From contig JBDWDN010000009.1 of the NCBI GenBank assembly GCA_039977295.1, positions 558,001 through 622,000 of the forward strand: DNA of 64,000 nt, in the 5' to 3' direction. Each line of letters opens with the position of its first letter. Within the stretch, counting starts at the first letter, position 1. Under the pieces are notes generated by a model that did not search any database, was not told the DNA's origin, and saw only the letters and a list, made by a program, of their open reading frames with translations. The position numbers and the translations under genes are program-made. This DNA is from Hellea sp039977295 (GTDB taxonomy: Bacteria; Pseudomonadota; Alphaproteobacteria; Caulobacterales; Maricaulaceae). Below are positions 34,835-43,278 of the stretch, in pieces.

Positions 34835-36121
34835 TTATATGTTGAAGACTAAGTTTCCATCAATCCATGTCGCTTGAACCTTAACGCCCGCAAGATCTCG
34901 CCTGGCCTCTGACCAAGGTCTATCCAATAAGCAAAAATCTGCCGCTTCACCCTTTTGAATTTTGCGGGCAGCGCCCCCCGCATCATTGGCGGGTTTCGTA
35001 TAGATTGCTAAGGCTTGCTCTGGCGTGATGACTTCACCCTCAAAACCTTTTGGACGCTGAACAGCCGCCGCCATGGCTGACCAAGGATTGGGATCACCAA
35101 ATGGCGCATCACTCCCCGCAGCGAGTTTCAGCCCCGCATCCGCAAATGCTTTTAACCGCCAAAGATTTTTATGATCATCCTGCGGAACGTCTTTAAGATA
35201 GGCTGCTTGGCGTTCTGCTATAAAATTTGGTTGCGTCACGACAATAACGCCCAGTTTTTGCATCCATTCAATTGCGGTATCATCAGCAATCGCCGCATGT
35301 TCAATACGATCGCCATAGACAGGTCTTGCCATTTCTATCGCGGCTAATGTCAACATCAATTCAGCGCGCGTGACGCAATGCGCCGCTACGTTACGGCCTG
35401 CCTCATGCGCGCCTTTAATCTCATCTGCGAGGCTATCTAAGGCAGGCAAATTATGATCATGGTAATGCAGTTTTAGATGCTGTGACTGCGCGGCAGAGAG
35501 CTCCGCGCGTCCCATGATGCTGAGGCGTAAGGGTTTTGCAGCTTGGATGTAACGCTCATATTCAGCGACCGTGTTACTGGGCGTCACTTCTGTTACGCCC
35601 GTGATACCATAAGATAAAAGCCGCTTCACCAAGGGCTCTAAATTAGGGAACTCAGCGCTAGCGCGGAGTTTCAAGTCGCTATCCAATAAGCGTCCATTGG
35701 TTGGATTAACAAGACCCAGTTCAGCCATCGCCAAACTATTTACTATCCAAAGCCTTCCGCTGCGATGTTGAATACGCACAGCGCGTTTAGGGCCATATTT
35801 ATCGAGCCACGCACAGTCAATCTCACCTGCTACGCTGTGATGATATCCAACGCCGCGGAGCCATCCCTCGCCTGTTTGGTTTATCGCAGCAATTAATTCA
35901 GTCTCGCTATTCGTTTCTGGCGGGCCGCAGCGAATGGAATTCATTGCTGCAGCTGTGGCGTTTAAATGAATGTGATGGTCATGCAGCCCAGGAAATAGAG
36001 CACCGCCTTTGGCGTCAAAAAAATCATCGCCTTCAATACCCTTTCCGATATTTGCGATGACCCCGCTCGCAAGCAGAACATCTGTTATGCGGCCTTCAAT
36101 TTCTGCGTTTCGAATTATCAT
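34835..36121 (-). CDS. Amidohydrolase-family protein
   Basis: 428 aa. Metal-dependent amidohydrolase layout: a small N-terminal beta-sandwich (MIIRNAEIEGRITDVLLASG), the HxH motif in FPGLHDHHIHL near residues 45-55, further His in AAHCVTRAEL and DRIEHAAI, the Asp in AAGSDAPFGDPNPW, and a C-terminal return to the sandwich (WIDGNLVFNI). It belongs to the YtcJ-like amidohydrolase_3 group. Substrate unknown; it may open a lactone or hydrolyse an amide. It is the last gene of the long minus-strand operon starting at 43178 and overlaps the CoA-transferase by ATGA. Confidence 0.82.
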   Translation of the reverse strand: MIIRNAEIEGRITDVLLASGVIANIGKGIEGDDFFDAKGGALFPGLHDHHIHLNATAAAMNSIRCGPPETNSETELIAAINQTGEGWLRGVGYHHSVAGEIDCAWLDKYGPKRAVRIQHRSGRLWIVNSLAMAELGLVNPTNGRLLDSDLKLRASAEFPNLEPLVKRLLSYGITGVTEVTPSNTVAEYERYIQAAKPLRLSIMGRAELSAAQSQHLKLHYHDHNLPALDSLADEIKGAHEAGRNVAAHCVTRAELMLTLAAIEMARPVYGDRIEHAAIADDTAIEWMQKLGVIVVTQPNFIAERQAAYLKDVPQDDHKNLWRLKAFADAGLKLAAGSDAPFGDPNPWSAMAAAVQRPKGFEGEVITPEQALAIYTKPANDAGGAARKIQKGEAADFCLLDRPWSEARRDLAGVKVQATWIDGNLVFNI

Positions 36122-37434
36122 AACCAGGCTGTATTGTCCGCGCCGAGGCTTTTTACAATGCCGCGAGGTTGACGCATAGCATAAAGCGGAGACGAGTCCT
36201 CTTTGGCAATAGATTGCCAGTCTTCGGCAGTATCAGCGGAGTCATTCGGCACCTCTCCAACCGCATAACGCAGGACATCCCGCATAGATAAATCGATAAT
36301 GGCGCCGCCGCCTTGATTGAGGCAGGCCCGTATTGCCAGCGCCATATGCAAGCCATTTACCGGGTCAGCAATTGCATCTCCGACGAAGCACGGGTCGCCG
36401 TGAGCTTTCTCCATTATACTCGCTAGCCCCGCCGAAATCCCAATATCATCCCCAAAACCGATGCGGTTTTCGGACTGCCCATAGGCGGTCAAACGCGCCC
36501 ATATTTGTCCCGGCTTCTTTGAGACAAAGTCTTCAGCGGCGATGCCAAGTTGACGTAACGCGCGAGGGCGAGACGCCTCAATCACGACATCCGCTTTGTG
36601 CAGAAGCGTTTTTAATTGCTTTAAATCCTCCGCGTCACGAAAGTTCAACGCAACGCAGTCTTTTCCCGCATTGAGTAAGTCGTAAAATCCTTGATGCCCG
36701 GCGCGCATTCCATCAGGCCGCATCGGGCTTTCAATTTTAATGACCCGCGAACCGGTCATACCCAAAAGGCTGGACGCCAAAGGCCCTGCCCATAGACCTG
36801 AAAGATCGACAATTAACGGCGCTTTGAAAGGCTGTTTTTGGAAACGCTGAATTGAAAACCAAGTCTTGGGCCTAGGCGGAAGAATATCTTCGGCCACGGC
36901 CAACCCGATTTCGGCGGCCCTTTCAACCAAATATGCAGCCTCTTTGCGCCGGACGAGACTCTCTATTCCCTCCCAATCGCTTGCATAATCTTCGAGCCAA
37001 GCGGGGATTAAATCCCAATCATCTTCGCGCACGAGGTTGAGCGCGATGCGGCCATCTACCGTATCCAGCAATCTTCCATATCCGCCAGCACAAAGACGGC
37101 CTTTACGGATCGTTTCACGCAGACGGGCCCGCTCCCCCAATAGGAGACTTCCATATTGGGGTAGGTTCTCAGAATTTGGGGAGATTGCTTTTAGCGCCAT
37201 TAAAGCCCCATCCGCGTGGCTGGCCAAGGCCGCAGGCAACATTAATCCCGTGGTTTGTAAAAGCCCTGAGCGGCGATAAGCCAAGGCAGGGTGATCTCCC
37301 GCGCTGCTAGGCAGAGTGTCTTCGCCTAAATCCGCAAGTAATTGAGACGCGTAAATCGCCGCATGATTAGTCAGCAATGCCGTCTCGGATGATGCGGCGT
37401 AGGAGTTTTCCGGTTTCACTATAGGGGAGCTCAT
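36118..37434 (-). CDS. CaiB/BaiF-family CoA transferase with N-terminal extension
   Basis: 438 aa in the longest form. The recognisable family III CoA-transferase part starts only near residue 200 (APLIVDLSGLWAGPLASSLLGMTGSRVIKIES), and a candidate catalytic Asp lies in IADPVNGLHMAL near 353. Residues 1-195 look like a divergent remnant of a second transferase half (LADLGEDTLPSSAGDHPALAYRRSGLLQTTGLML). The longest frame overlaps the upstream acyl-CoA synthetase by 68 bp; a GTG at 37419 or TTG at 37377 would shorten this and the true start is undecided. Role: transfer of CoA between acids in the catabolic path. Confidence 0.7.
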   Translation of the reverse strand: MSSPIVKPENSYAASSETALLTNHAAIYASQLLADLGEDTLPSSAGDHPALAYRRSGLLQTTGLMLPAALASHADGALMALKAISPNSENLPQYGSLLLGERARLRETIRKGRLCAGGYGRLLDTVDGRIALNLVREDDWDLIPAWLEDYASDWEGIESLVRRKEAAYLVERAAEIGLAVAEDILPPRPKTWFSIQRFQKQPFKAPLIVDLSGLWAGPLASSLLGMTGSRVIKIESPMRPDGMRAGHQGFYDLLNAGKDCVALNFRDAEDLKQLKTLLHKADVVIEASRPRALRQLGIAAEDFVSKKPGQIWARLTAYGQSENRIGFGDDIGISAGLASIMEKAHGDPCFVGDAIADPVNGLHMALAIRACLNQGGGAIIDLSMRDVLRYAVGEVPNDSADTAEDWQSIAKEDSSPLYAMRQPRGIVKSLGADNTAWL

Positions 37435-38818
37435 CCATACGCTTTATCACAGAAGGCACGCGTGAGGAGCGTAAATTTGCGCGGATCAACGCGCACAGTT
37501 CATCATCCTCAACCATATGATGACAGACAATCGCAACACCGACAGCCTCGCCCCATTCAGTGTCAGCCACTGCAACCGCAGCCACGTCTTTGATGGCGCC
37601 GTGACCGCGCAAGACATCTTCGATTTCACCAGGGGAAATATTTTCGCCGCCCCGCACAATGACGTCATCTGCGCGTCCATCGATAAAGAGGTAACCTTGC
37701 GCGTCGACAAAACCTCGATCTTTCGTTGGGAACCAACCCTCGCTATCCAATTGAGATCCAAGGCCCTTATATTCCCCGCTCACTTGGTCGCCGCGCACCC
37801 AAACAAGGCCGACTTCTTCCGCCCCGCAGGTCACGCCCTCTTCACTTCGGATCAGGAGTTCAATTGACGGAATAGGTTTTCCCGCAGAGCCGAGCCGTCT
37901 TCTTACAGCGGCATCGTCACTGGCAAAAGCTTCGCGGTGATCCTCAGGACCAAGCATACAGATCGTCGCGCTTGTCTCAGTTAACCCATAAGCATTTGTG
38001 AAATTGACATGGGGTAATAAGCGCATCGCCGCTTCAATTGTCGAGCGCGGCATCTTTCCGCCGCCATAAGCAATATTACGCAAAGCAGGCAGGTCAAGAT
38101 TATCGCCAGCATGGTCAACAATTCGCTGCAGCATTGTCGGAACGAGGAAGGCGTTTGTAACATTTTCTTTTTGCGCAAGAGCTATCCAGCTCTCAGGCGT
38201 GAAATTTGGAAGCTGAACCATACGCCGCCCCGCATAGGTCGAGGACAGAACTGCCGCGATACCCGCAATATGATAAGGCGGCACCGTGAGCAGCGCAGCT
38301 TCATCTTCTTCCGCGCTCATAAATTCAACCGTGCCAAATATATAGGCCATTAAATTTGCATGACGCAGAATGGCGGATTTCGGCTCGCCTGTTGTTCCGC
38401 TTGTAAAAAGCTCAATCGCGACGGCGCCGTCCTCGTCAGGGGCTTCGCCTTGAGAGGGCTCGCCTGCTAGAATATTGCCTTGAGAGACACACTGAATACC
38501 CTCAACTGAAATGGATTTTTCCGTAATCAGTTTCGCGGGCACGATGCGTTTCAATTGCGCGTCCAATTGTTCCTCGGAGAGCCGGTAATTTAAAGGGACA
38601 AATTGCGTGCCTGCCAAAGCCGCGCCGAAGAGCGCGGCCGGAAAGGCAGGATCTGCCTCCGCTAAGTAAGCGAGTTTTTCGCCGCCGCTAAGCTGCCCTG
38701 CAACGGATTTTGCCATTTCGCCTAACTGTTCAAAGGTCAGGCGCGTATCTCCACAAATTAGCGCTTCGCGGTAGCCCATAGCTTCGCTCGCCATTTGAAG
38801 AATAAGATGAATATTCAT
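37367..38818 (-). CDS. Acyl-CoA synthetase (AMP-forming)
   Basis: 483 aa. ANL family: P-loop FTSGTTGEPKSAILRH near residues 138-153, NAYGLTETSATICML near 274, WFPTKDRGFVDAQGYLFIDGR near 366 and the C-terminal Lys motif YSETGKLLRR. It forms acyl-CoA from acid, ATP and CoA. It is shorter than the paralogue at 22183 because of compact N-terminal loops. It lies downstream of the small 101-aa gene and overlaps the CoA transferase. Presence of a ligase and two CoA-transferase genes in one operon implies several acid intermediates. Confidence 0.88.
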   Translation of the reverse strand: MNIHLILQMASEAMGYREALICGDTRLTFEQLGEMAKSVAGQLSGGEKLAYLAEADPAFPAALFGAALAGTQFVPLNYRLSEEQLDAQLKRIVPAKLITEKSISVEGIQCVSQGNILAGEPSQGEAPDEDGAVAIELFTSGTTGEPKSAILRHANLMAYIFGTVEFMSAEEDEAALLTVPPYHIAGIAAVLSSTYAGRRMVQLPNFTPESWIALAQKENVTNAFLVPTMLQRIVDHAGDNLDLPALRNIAYGGGKMPRSTIEAAMRLLPHVNFTNAYGLTETSATICMLGPEDHREAFASDDAAVRRRLGSAGKPIPSIELLIRSEEGVTCGAEEVGLVWVRGDQVSGEYKGLGSQLDSEGWFPTKDRGFVDAQGYLFIDGRADDVIVRGGENISPGEIEDVLRGHGAIKDVAAVAVADTEWGEAVGVAIVCHHMVEDDELCALIRANLRSSRVPSVIKRMDELPYSETGKLLRRIIRDGIAD

Positions 38819-38843
38819 ACGTCAAATACCTTGAGAGCAGACC

Positions 38844-39149
38844 CTAATCAGACGAGGGTAGCTTTTTGGCCGCTTTAATATCGATCACGTAACCTTCTAT
38901 CGCAATGGAACCGTCACCGCCGCGGGTGCATAGAAACTCCATTGTTTCCGCTTCATCCGTATAACGCTTCCCAACCAATGTGCCTGCATTCTCACCGCTC
39001 ATTGCGCCAAGCTCTGCGGGGTCACCAATTTGCATAGGCGCGCCGCCGCATGAAATTTCAAGCTCTTCACTGGGAACGCGCAATGCCATTATCTGCGTTT
39101 TGCAAACTGTGCTTGAGAGCTTTGTCCCGGGTTTATAAATTTGTGCCAT
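38844..39149 (-). CDS. Small conserved-looking protein of unknown function
   Basis: 101 aa. I do not recognise it. It is soluble and has four Cys residues (SSTVCKTQIM near residue 16, EISCGG near 34, EFLCTRGG near 72) and a GENAGTLVGKRYTDEAE segment that looks ordered. The ribosome site (AGGAAA, seven bases upstream) and the one-base gap to the thiolase stop make it a credible gene. Its fixed place between a side-chain thiolase and an acyl-CoA synthetase suggests a subunit or metal-binding helper of CoA-thioester processing; that is inference only. Confidence 0.65.
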   Translation of the reverse strand: MAQIYKPGTKLSSTVCKTQIMALRVPSEELEISCGGAPMQIGDPAELGAMSGENAGTLVGKRYTDEAETMEFLCTRGGDGSIAIEGYVIDIKAAKKLPSSD

Positions 39150-39150
39150 C

Positions 39151-40308
39151 TTATTTTCCTATGATTGCGCCGGCCACGCCAGAAGCGAGGAAAGCGGTTT
39201 CAGCATTCTTAATTTGATTCGCCGCCGTTCCTCGAACTTGGCGCACGCCTTCGGTAATATTATTCATTCCGTGAATATAGCCTTCACCCATTAACCCGCC
39301 ATTTGGCGATAAGGGTGTTTTGCCATCAAGTTCCAAATGACCATCCGCCACGTAATCCTTGGCTTCACCGATACCACAATATTTAAAGCCTTCGAGCTGC
39401 CTAAGAATTTGCGGCGTAAAATTATCATAAATCATAGCGACATCTGTATCCTTAGGCGCAAGGCCTGCCTTCGCCGCAAGCTTATCAGCCACAGCTTCGC
39501 TATTCTCAGTGCGTATCAGATCCCCCGCATAGAAATCTGAAATGATCTCATGATTGAAGAGCATTGAATATTCAGCGCCCAAAATACGCACGGGCATTTG
39601 CTTCAAATCCTTCGCGCGGTCGGCCCGCGTGATGATAATGGCAACGCCGCCATCACTTTCCTGACAACAATCAAGTAAACGTAGAGTCGGCTCGACAATC
39701 CAGCGAGAGGCTTGATGATCTTCCAGCGTAATTGGTTTTTCGTAGAACCAAGCGGCGGGGTTTGTCGCTGCCGCTTTCCGAAAGGTCACGGCGATGCGGC
39801 CAAGATCTTCAGATGTTACACCGTATTTATGTAAGTAAGGCCCGCAAGAAAGGGCTTCCCAAGCCGCAGGTGTTTGCGCGCCAAAAGGAAAACACCATTC
39901 CATAAAGGTCGAGCTATGCGCGTCAGGCGACATGCTATGATGGGGCTGTCCAAAGCGGTATTGGCTTCGCTCATTCATCGCGCGCCAAATCACCATAGTG
40001 TCGCAAAATCCAGATTCCACGGCGCGTTTGGCGTGAACAATTGTTGAGACGGATGAGGCCCCGCCTTGCGGCAAACGCGCTGTGTAATTAATTTCGTCAC
40101 AGCCAAGCGAACGCATAATGTCCACTTCGTCAGAATTATCCAGATCAAAGGTAATCATGCCGTCAATGGTTTTGGGATCTATGCCAGCATCTTTACAGGC
40201 CAGCAGGACACATTCAGCGGCTAATTGCTGTTCACTCCGCCCCGATTTTTTTGAAAACTCTGTTTGGCCGATACCAACAATGCAGGCTTGTTCTGATGCG
40301 CTGGCCAT
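39151..40308 (-). CDS. SCP2/lipid-transfer-type thiolase fold protein, probable side-chain aldolase
   Basis: 385 aa. Thiolase fold: ACIVGIGQTEFSKKSGRS at the N-terminus, LPQGGASSVSTIVHAKRAV near residue 79, IYDNFTPQILRQLEGF near 299 and LSPNGGLMGEGYIHGMNNI near 338. At the nucleophile position, where degradative thiolases have Cys, there is only Gly/Ala, and the GHP motif is GYIHG. This is the pattern of Ltp2-like proteins, which with a DUF35 partner carry out retro-aldol cleavage of steroid side-chain CoA esters; the Tyr of YDNF is at the position discussed as catalytic there. It directly follows, with TAATG overlap, a DUF35 gene. Confidence 0.84.
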   Translation of the reverse strand: MASASEQACIVGIGQTEFSKKSGRSEQQLAAECVLLACKDAGIDPKTIDGMITFDLDNSDEVDIMRSLGCDEINYTARLPQGGASSVSTIVHAKRAVESGFCDTMVIWRAMNERSQYRFGQPHHSMSPDAHSSTFMEWCFPFGAQTPAAWEALSCGPYLHKYGVTSEDLGRIAVTFRKAAATNPAAWFYEKPITLEDHQASRWIVEPTLRLLDCCQESDGGVAIIITRADRAKDLKQMPVRILGAEYSMLFNHEIISDFYAGDLIRTENSEAVADKLAAKAGLAPKDTDVAMIYDNFTPQILRQLEGFKYCGIGEAKDYVADGHLELDGKTPLSPNGGLMGEGYIHGMNNITEGVRQVRGTAANQIKNAETAFLASGVAGAIIGK

Positions 40309-40697
40309 TAGGAACCCACTTTCGTAAAGACAGGCACGGCCTTTCCGCCGCTCGTTTTTTCGAAACCCACTTCAACAGCATCGCCGATAGTTGGCGGCTC
40401 ATCCGATGTTAGGTTCGAGACCATTCGCAGGCCCTCTTCGAGCTCTACCAAAATAACAATTGGACTTTCTTTAAAGCCGTAACTTGCGGGGCGGACTTGG
40501 CGCACCCATGACAAGATTGTTCCTTTGCCTGATAAGGCTTGGGTGGATTTCTCAAGCGAATGACAGTCCGGGCACATAGGGCGCGGCGGGTGCCATAATT
40601 TATTACAAGGCTCACATTTTTGCGCGACGAATTCACCGCGTTCACAGGCGTCCCAAAAGAAGGCGGTGTCGATGCGTTGGATCGGATCAGGTCTCAT
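40308..40697 (-). CDS. DUF35/OB-fold zinc-ribbon protein, thiolase partner
   Basis: 129 aa. A rubredoxin-like zinc ribbon CEPCNKLWHPPRPMCPDCHS (two CxxC pairs, residues 29-48) is followed by an OB-fold (GKGTILSWVRQVRPASYGF, VILVELEEGLRMVSNL). DUF35 proteins partner thiolase-fold enzymes and CoA-ester hydratases; in steroid degradation the DUF35 domain activates Ltp2 aldolase. Here a short stand-alone DUF35 precedes the thiolase-like gene with a one-base stop/start overlap, so a complex is very likely. The closest regulatory unit is the operon beginning at 43178. Confidence 0.86.
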   Translation of the reverse strand: MRPDPIQRIDTAFFWDACERGEFVAQKCEPCNKLWHPPRPMCPDCHSLEKSTQALSGKGTILSWVRQVRPASYGFKESPIVILVELEEGLRMVSNLTSDEPPTIGDAVEVGFEKTSGGKAVPVFTKVGS

Positions 40698-40715
40698 GTT
40701 TTTCTTTCAATTTAA

Positions 40716-40768
40716 CCGAAATCGACTAGCGATTTCGGGTTGTGAAATTTGCGGAGCAAATTTTCACA
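40716..40768. repeat. Two tandem hairpins between operon genes
   Basis: CCGAAATCG (40716-40724) pairs with CGATTTCGG (40730-40738), followed directly by TGTGAAA-type arms (40741-40752 and 40756-40768) that form a second stem around GGA. They fill the 66-bp gap between the tandem CoA transferase and the DUF35 gene on the minus strand and could stabilise or process the polycistronic mRNA. Confidence 0.6.
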
Positions 40769-43178
40769 GCCCCCAAGGGTTTTCCATCTCTTTTTGACCG
40801 GGCACAGGCGGGTCGCATAAAATGGCCGTTTGATTTGCCATCTCCAAAATATCTTCTTCAGAATAACCGACCTCATTCAATATCGCTTTGGTGTGATCGC
40901 CGACGATTAACGGTGTAGAGCCGATGCTTCCTGGCGTGTCAGATAAGCTATAGGTCAACCCAATTTGTTCTAATTTTCCGACATAAGGGTGATGGTATTC
41001 CGCCGTCCAGCCTTTCGCTTTATAATCGGCATTATCAAACAAAGCGCGGGACGCTTCGGCATCTGAAATAGCCGCTGGAATATTAGCTTTAGCTAAATCA
41101 GCCATAAGTTCATCAGAGGCGCGCCCTGCGAAAGCGGAGATTTTATCCTCGCCTGCAAGTCCATCCAATGCCGCGCGGTGCGTCTCATTTATGGCCGCAA
41201 CTTGAATCCATTTACCGTCGGCGCATTTATAAAGGCGGTAATAATCGCCATAACCTGTTTGGTCAGCATTGAGGCGTTCGCGCTCCACAGCAGATCCATC
41301 AGGTTTAGCTACGGCGTAACTCGTATTGAGCAAGCACGCATTCACAATAGAGGTGTCAACGAATTGGCCCTTACCTGTGCGCTCGCGCTCCATCAAAGCG
41401 TTACAAATCCCAACCGCCGTCAGGAAGCCGTTGCCCGTATCGCCCAGGGATGTCAGTGACCACATCGGATGCGTATCGCCGCCAGCGTGTAGCGCGCCAT
41501 CTTCGTGCTGAACACCTGCAAGGCATGCGCCTGTCTGGTCATTACCCGGAAGGTTTTTACGCGGGCCTTCTTCGAAGCCACGCGAATGGCAATATATAAG
41601 ATGCGGAAATTCTTCTTTCAGACTGTCATAATCAAGGCCTAAACGCTGCGTCGCGGGATAGCGCATATTATGCTGGACCACATCACAGGTCGCGATAACT
41701 TTTTTGAGCGCCTCCATACCTTTTGGATGTTTCAGCATAACAGCAAGACTCTTCTTCCCGCGATTAGCCATGTAAGCGATGTGGCAGCGATGCCAGTAAC
41801 TGTCCCAGAGCGTATTCATTTTGATGACTTCCGCGCCCATATCGGCAAGGATCTGGCACCCAAATGGCCCTGCAATAGCGAGGCCTAAATCTAAAACGCG
41901 AATACCGTCTAAGGGGCCCTTTCCTGTTGGCTTCGCGGGAACCTTATGAACGTGGGGATCGGGCAGCGCGGCCGCGTAAGCTTTGACGCTTTCCGTATCT
42001 GCGCCGCTCAAACGCGTCGGGCCTTGAACCGCGCCTTGGCTGTTAGTTAGGCGGTAAGTAATGCCCACTTGATTAATCGGGCCAAGCTCGGGGTCATCTA
42101 CTGTGGTAACACATTTATCCGCAATTAGGAGCGGGTCGGTGAGGCTCTCTTCTACGGAACGGCAAGGCTGCATTGTCATATTGCCGTCTGCCGCAGCTTT
42201 CACCCAATCATCGCAATTAAACTTCTTAACCGCGTCCGCTAAAATCGGCTGATAATGCCCCATAACAAGCAGCTCTTCGGGGCCAATGCCAAATCTATCG
42301 GGGTCGTTTTGAACGCTCAAATCTGGTGACGCATCCAGCGTATCGCCTTTAGACGCTTCTAGAATAAATCTCGGATTAGGCACCCAATTATGCAGCCACT
42401 TTCCATCCGCGCATTGAAAATGCCCTTTAGGAGACGCGCTCCCCATAATCCATGTATTAAAGCCTTGCGCGTCAATATCTTCTGCGCGTTGCCAGACGCC
42501 AGAGCCGCATGCCATAGCGCCTTGCTGCAGCGACGTTGAGACTTTCTGTCCTCGCCCTGTTCTTTCGCGCGCAAAAAGCGCTGCAGAAATACCGGTAAGC
42601 GCAGAGAAAAACGCGCCCATGGACGGCCATTTAGACGCGACATGTAGAGGCCCCTCACGGTTCGCGCCCTGAACATGGCTTGGATCAATTTCGACAGCGC
42701 CCGCAAAAGGATCTTGGCGCCCCGTTATGTGATTCAGCGCGCCTTCATTCCAGCCGCGCTGTTCATATTGTAAGCCTGAGGTCGCCGCGACCAATGCGTC
42801 ATATCCCGGCCGCTTATCATCATCGCCATAACCGGTGATGGAGCAATATATCAGTCTGGGGTTCAGCTTCGCCAGCTGTTCATAATCCAGACCAAACTCC
42901 TTCATCTTACCGGGCGTCATGGATTCAATTAAAACGTCAGCATCTGCTACTAATTTTTTGAAGAGACCCAAATCACCAATCGTGTGAAAATCCAGAACGG
43001 CATTTTTCTTTCCTCGGTGCCAGACTTTATAGCCGAGCATATCCGCAAAAGGGTCGCCTTGCGGACGCTCAATGCGTGTCACATCAGCGCCGTGATCTGT
43101 CAATAACATCCCTGTCATCGGCCCCGCAATACCCCAAGAGAGATCGAGAACCTTTATGCCGTCCAAAACACCTGTCAT
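40764..43178 (-). CDS. Tandem CaiB/BaiF-family CoA transferase (two fused domains)
   Basis: 804 aa, twice the usual length. Domain 1 (about 1-395) starts GVLDGIKVLDLSWGIAGPMTGMLLTDHGADV; domain 2 (about 405-800) starts GPLDGIRVLDLGLAIAGPFGCQILADMGAEV. Domain 2 keeps the catalytic Asp environment (SLGDTGNGFLTAVGICNALMERERTGKG), while in domain 1 the matching stretch (PSMGAFFSALTGISAALF) has no Asp, so domain 1 is probably structural. The enzyme should transfer CoA between carboxylic acids. It is the first gene of the minus operon running to 34835. A TetR operator lies 38 bp upstream of its start. Confidence 0.86.
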   Translation of the reverse strand: MTGVLDGIKVLDLSWGIAGPMTGMLLTDHGADVTRIERPQGDPFADMLGYKVWHRGKKNAVLDFHTIGDLGLFKKLVADADVLIESMTPGKMKEFGLDYEQLAKLNPRLIYCSITGYGDDDKRPGYDALVAATSGLQYEQRGWNEGALNHITGRQDPFAGAVEIDPSHVQGANREGPLHVASKWPSMGAFFSALTGISAALFARERTGRGQKVSTSLQQGAMACGSGVWQRAEDIDAQGFNTWIMGSASPKGHFQCADGKWLHNWVPNPRFILEASKGDTLDASPDLSVQNDPDRFGIGPEELLVMGHYQPILADAVKKFNCDDWVKAAADGNMTMQPCRSVEESLTDPLLIADKCVTTVDDPELGPINQVGITYRLTNSQGAVQGPTRLSGADTESVKAYAAALPDPHVHKVPAKPTGKGPLDGIRVLDLGLAIAGPFGCQILADMGAEVIKMNTLWDSYWHRCHIAYMANRGKKSLAVMLKHPKGMEALKKVIATCDVVQHNMRYPATQRLGLDYDSLKEEFPHLIYCHSRGFEEGPRKNLPGNDQTGACLAGVQHEDGALHAGGDTHPMWSLTSLGDTGNGFLTAVGICNALMERERTGKGQFVDTSIVNACLLNTSYAVAKPDGSAVERERLNADQTGYGDYYRLYKCADGKWIQVAAINETHRAALDGLAGEDKISAFAGRASDELMADLAKANIPAAISDAEASRALFDNADYKAKGWTAEYHHPYVGKLEQIGLTYSLSDTPGSIGSTPLIVGDHTKAILNEVGYSEEDILEMANQTAILCDPPVPGQKEMENPWGL

Positions 43179-43215
43179 AGGATACTTGCCTTATTTATTA
43201 CGCCGCGCTAGGGAG

Positions 43216-43236
43216 TTTCCGAACGCTGTTCGAAAA
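43216..43236. promoter_or_regulatory. TetR operator 2
   Basis: TTTCCGAAC-GCT-GTTCGAAAA, one mismatch between the two 9-bp arms. It lies in the 100-bp divergent region between the tandem CoA transferase and the ferredoxin gene. Confidence 0.78.
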
Positions 43237-43278
43237 TAGCTTTTGAGCGGCTACAGTCAAGGTCTAAAGAGGATAAAG

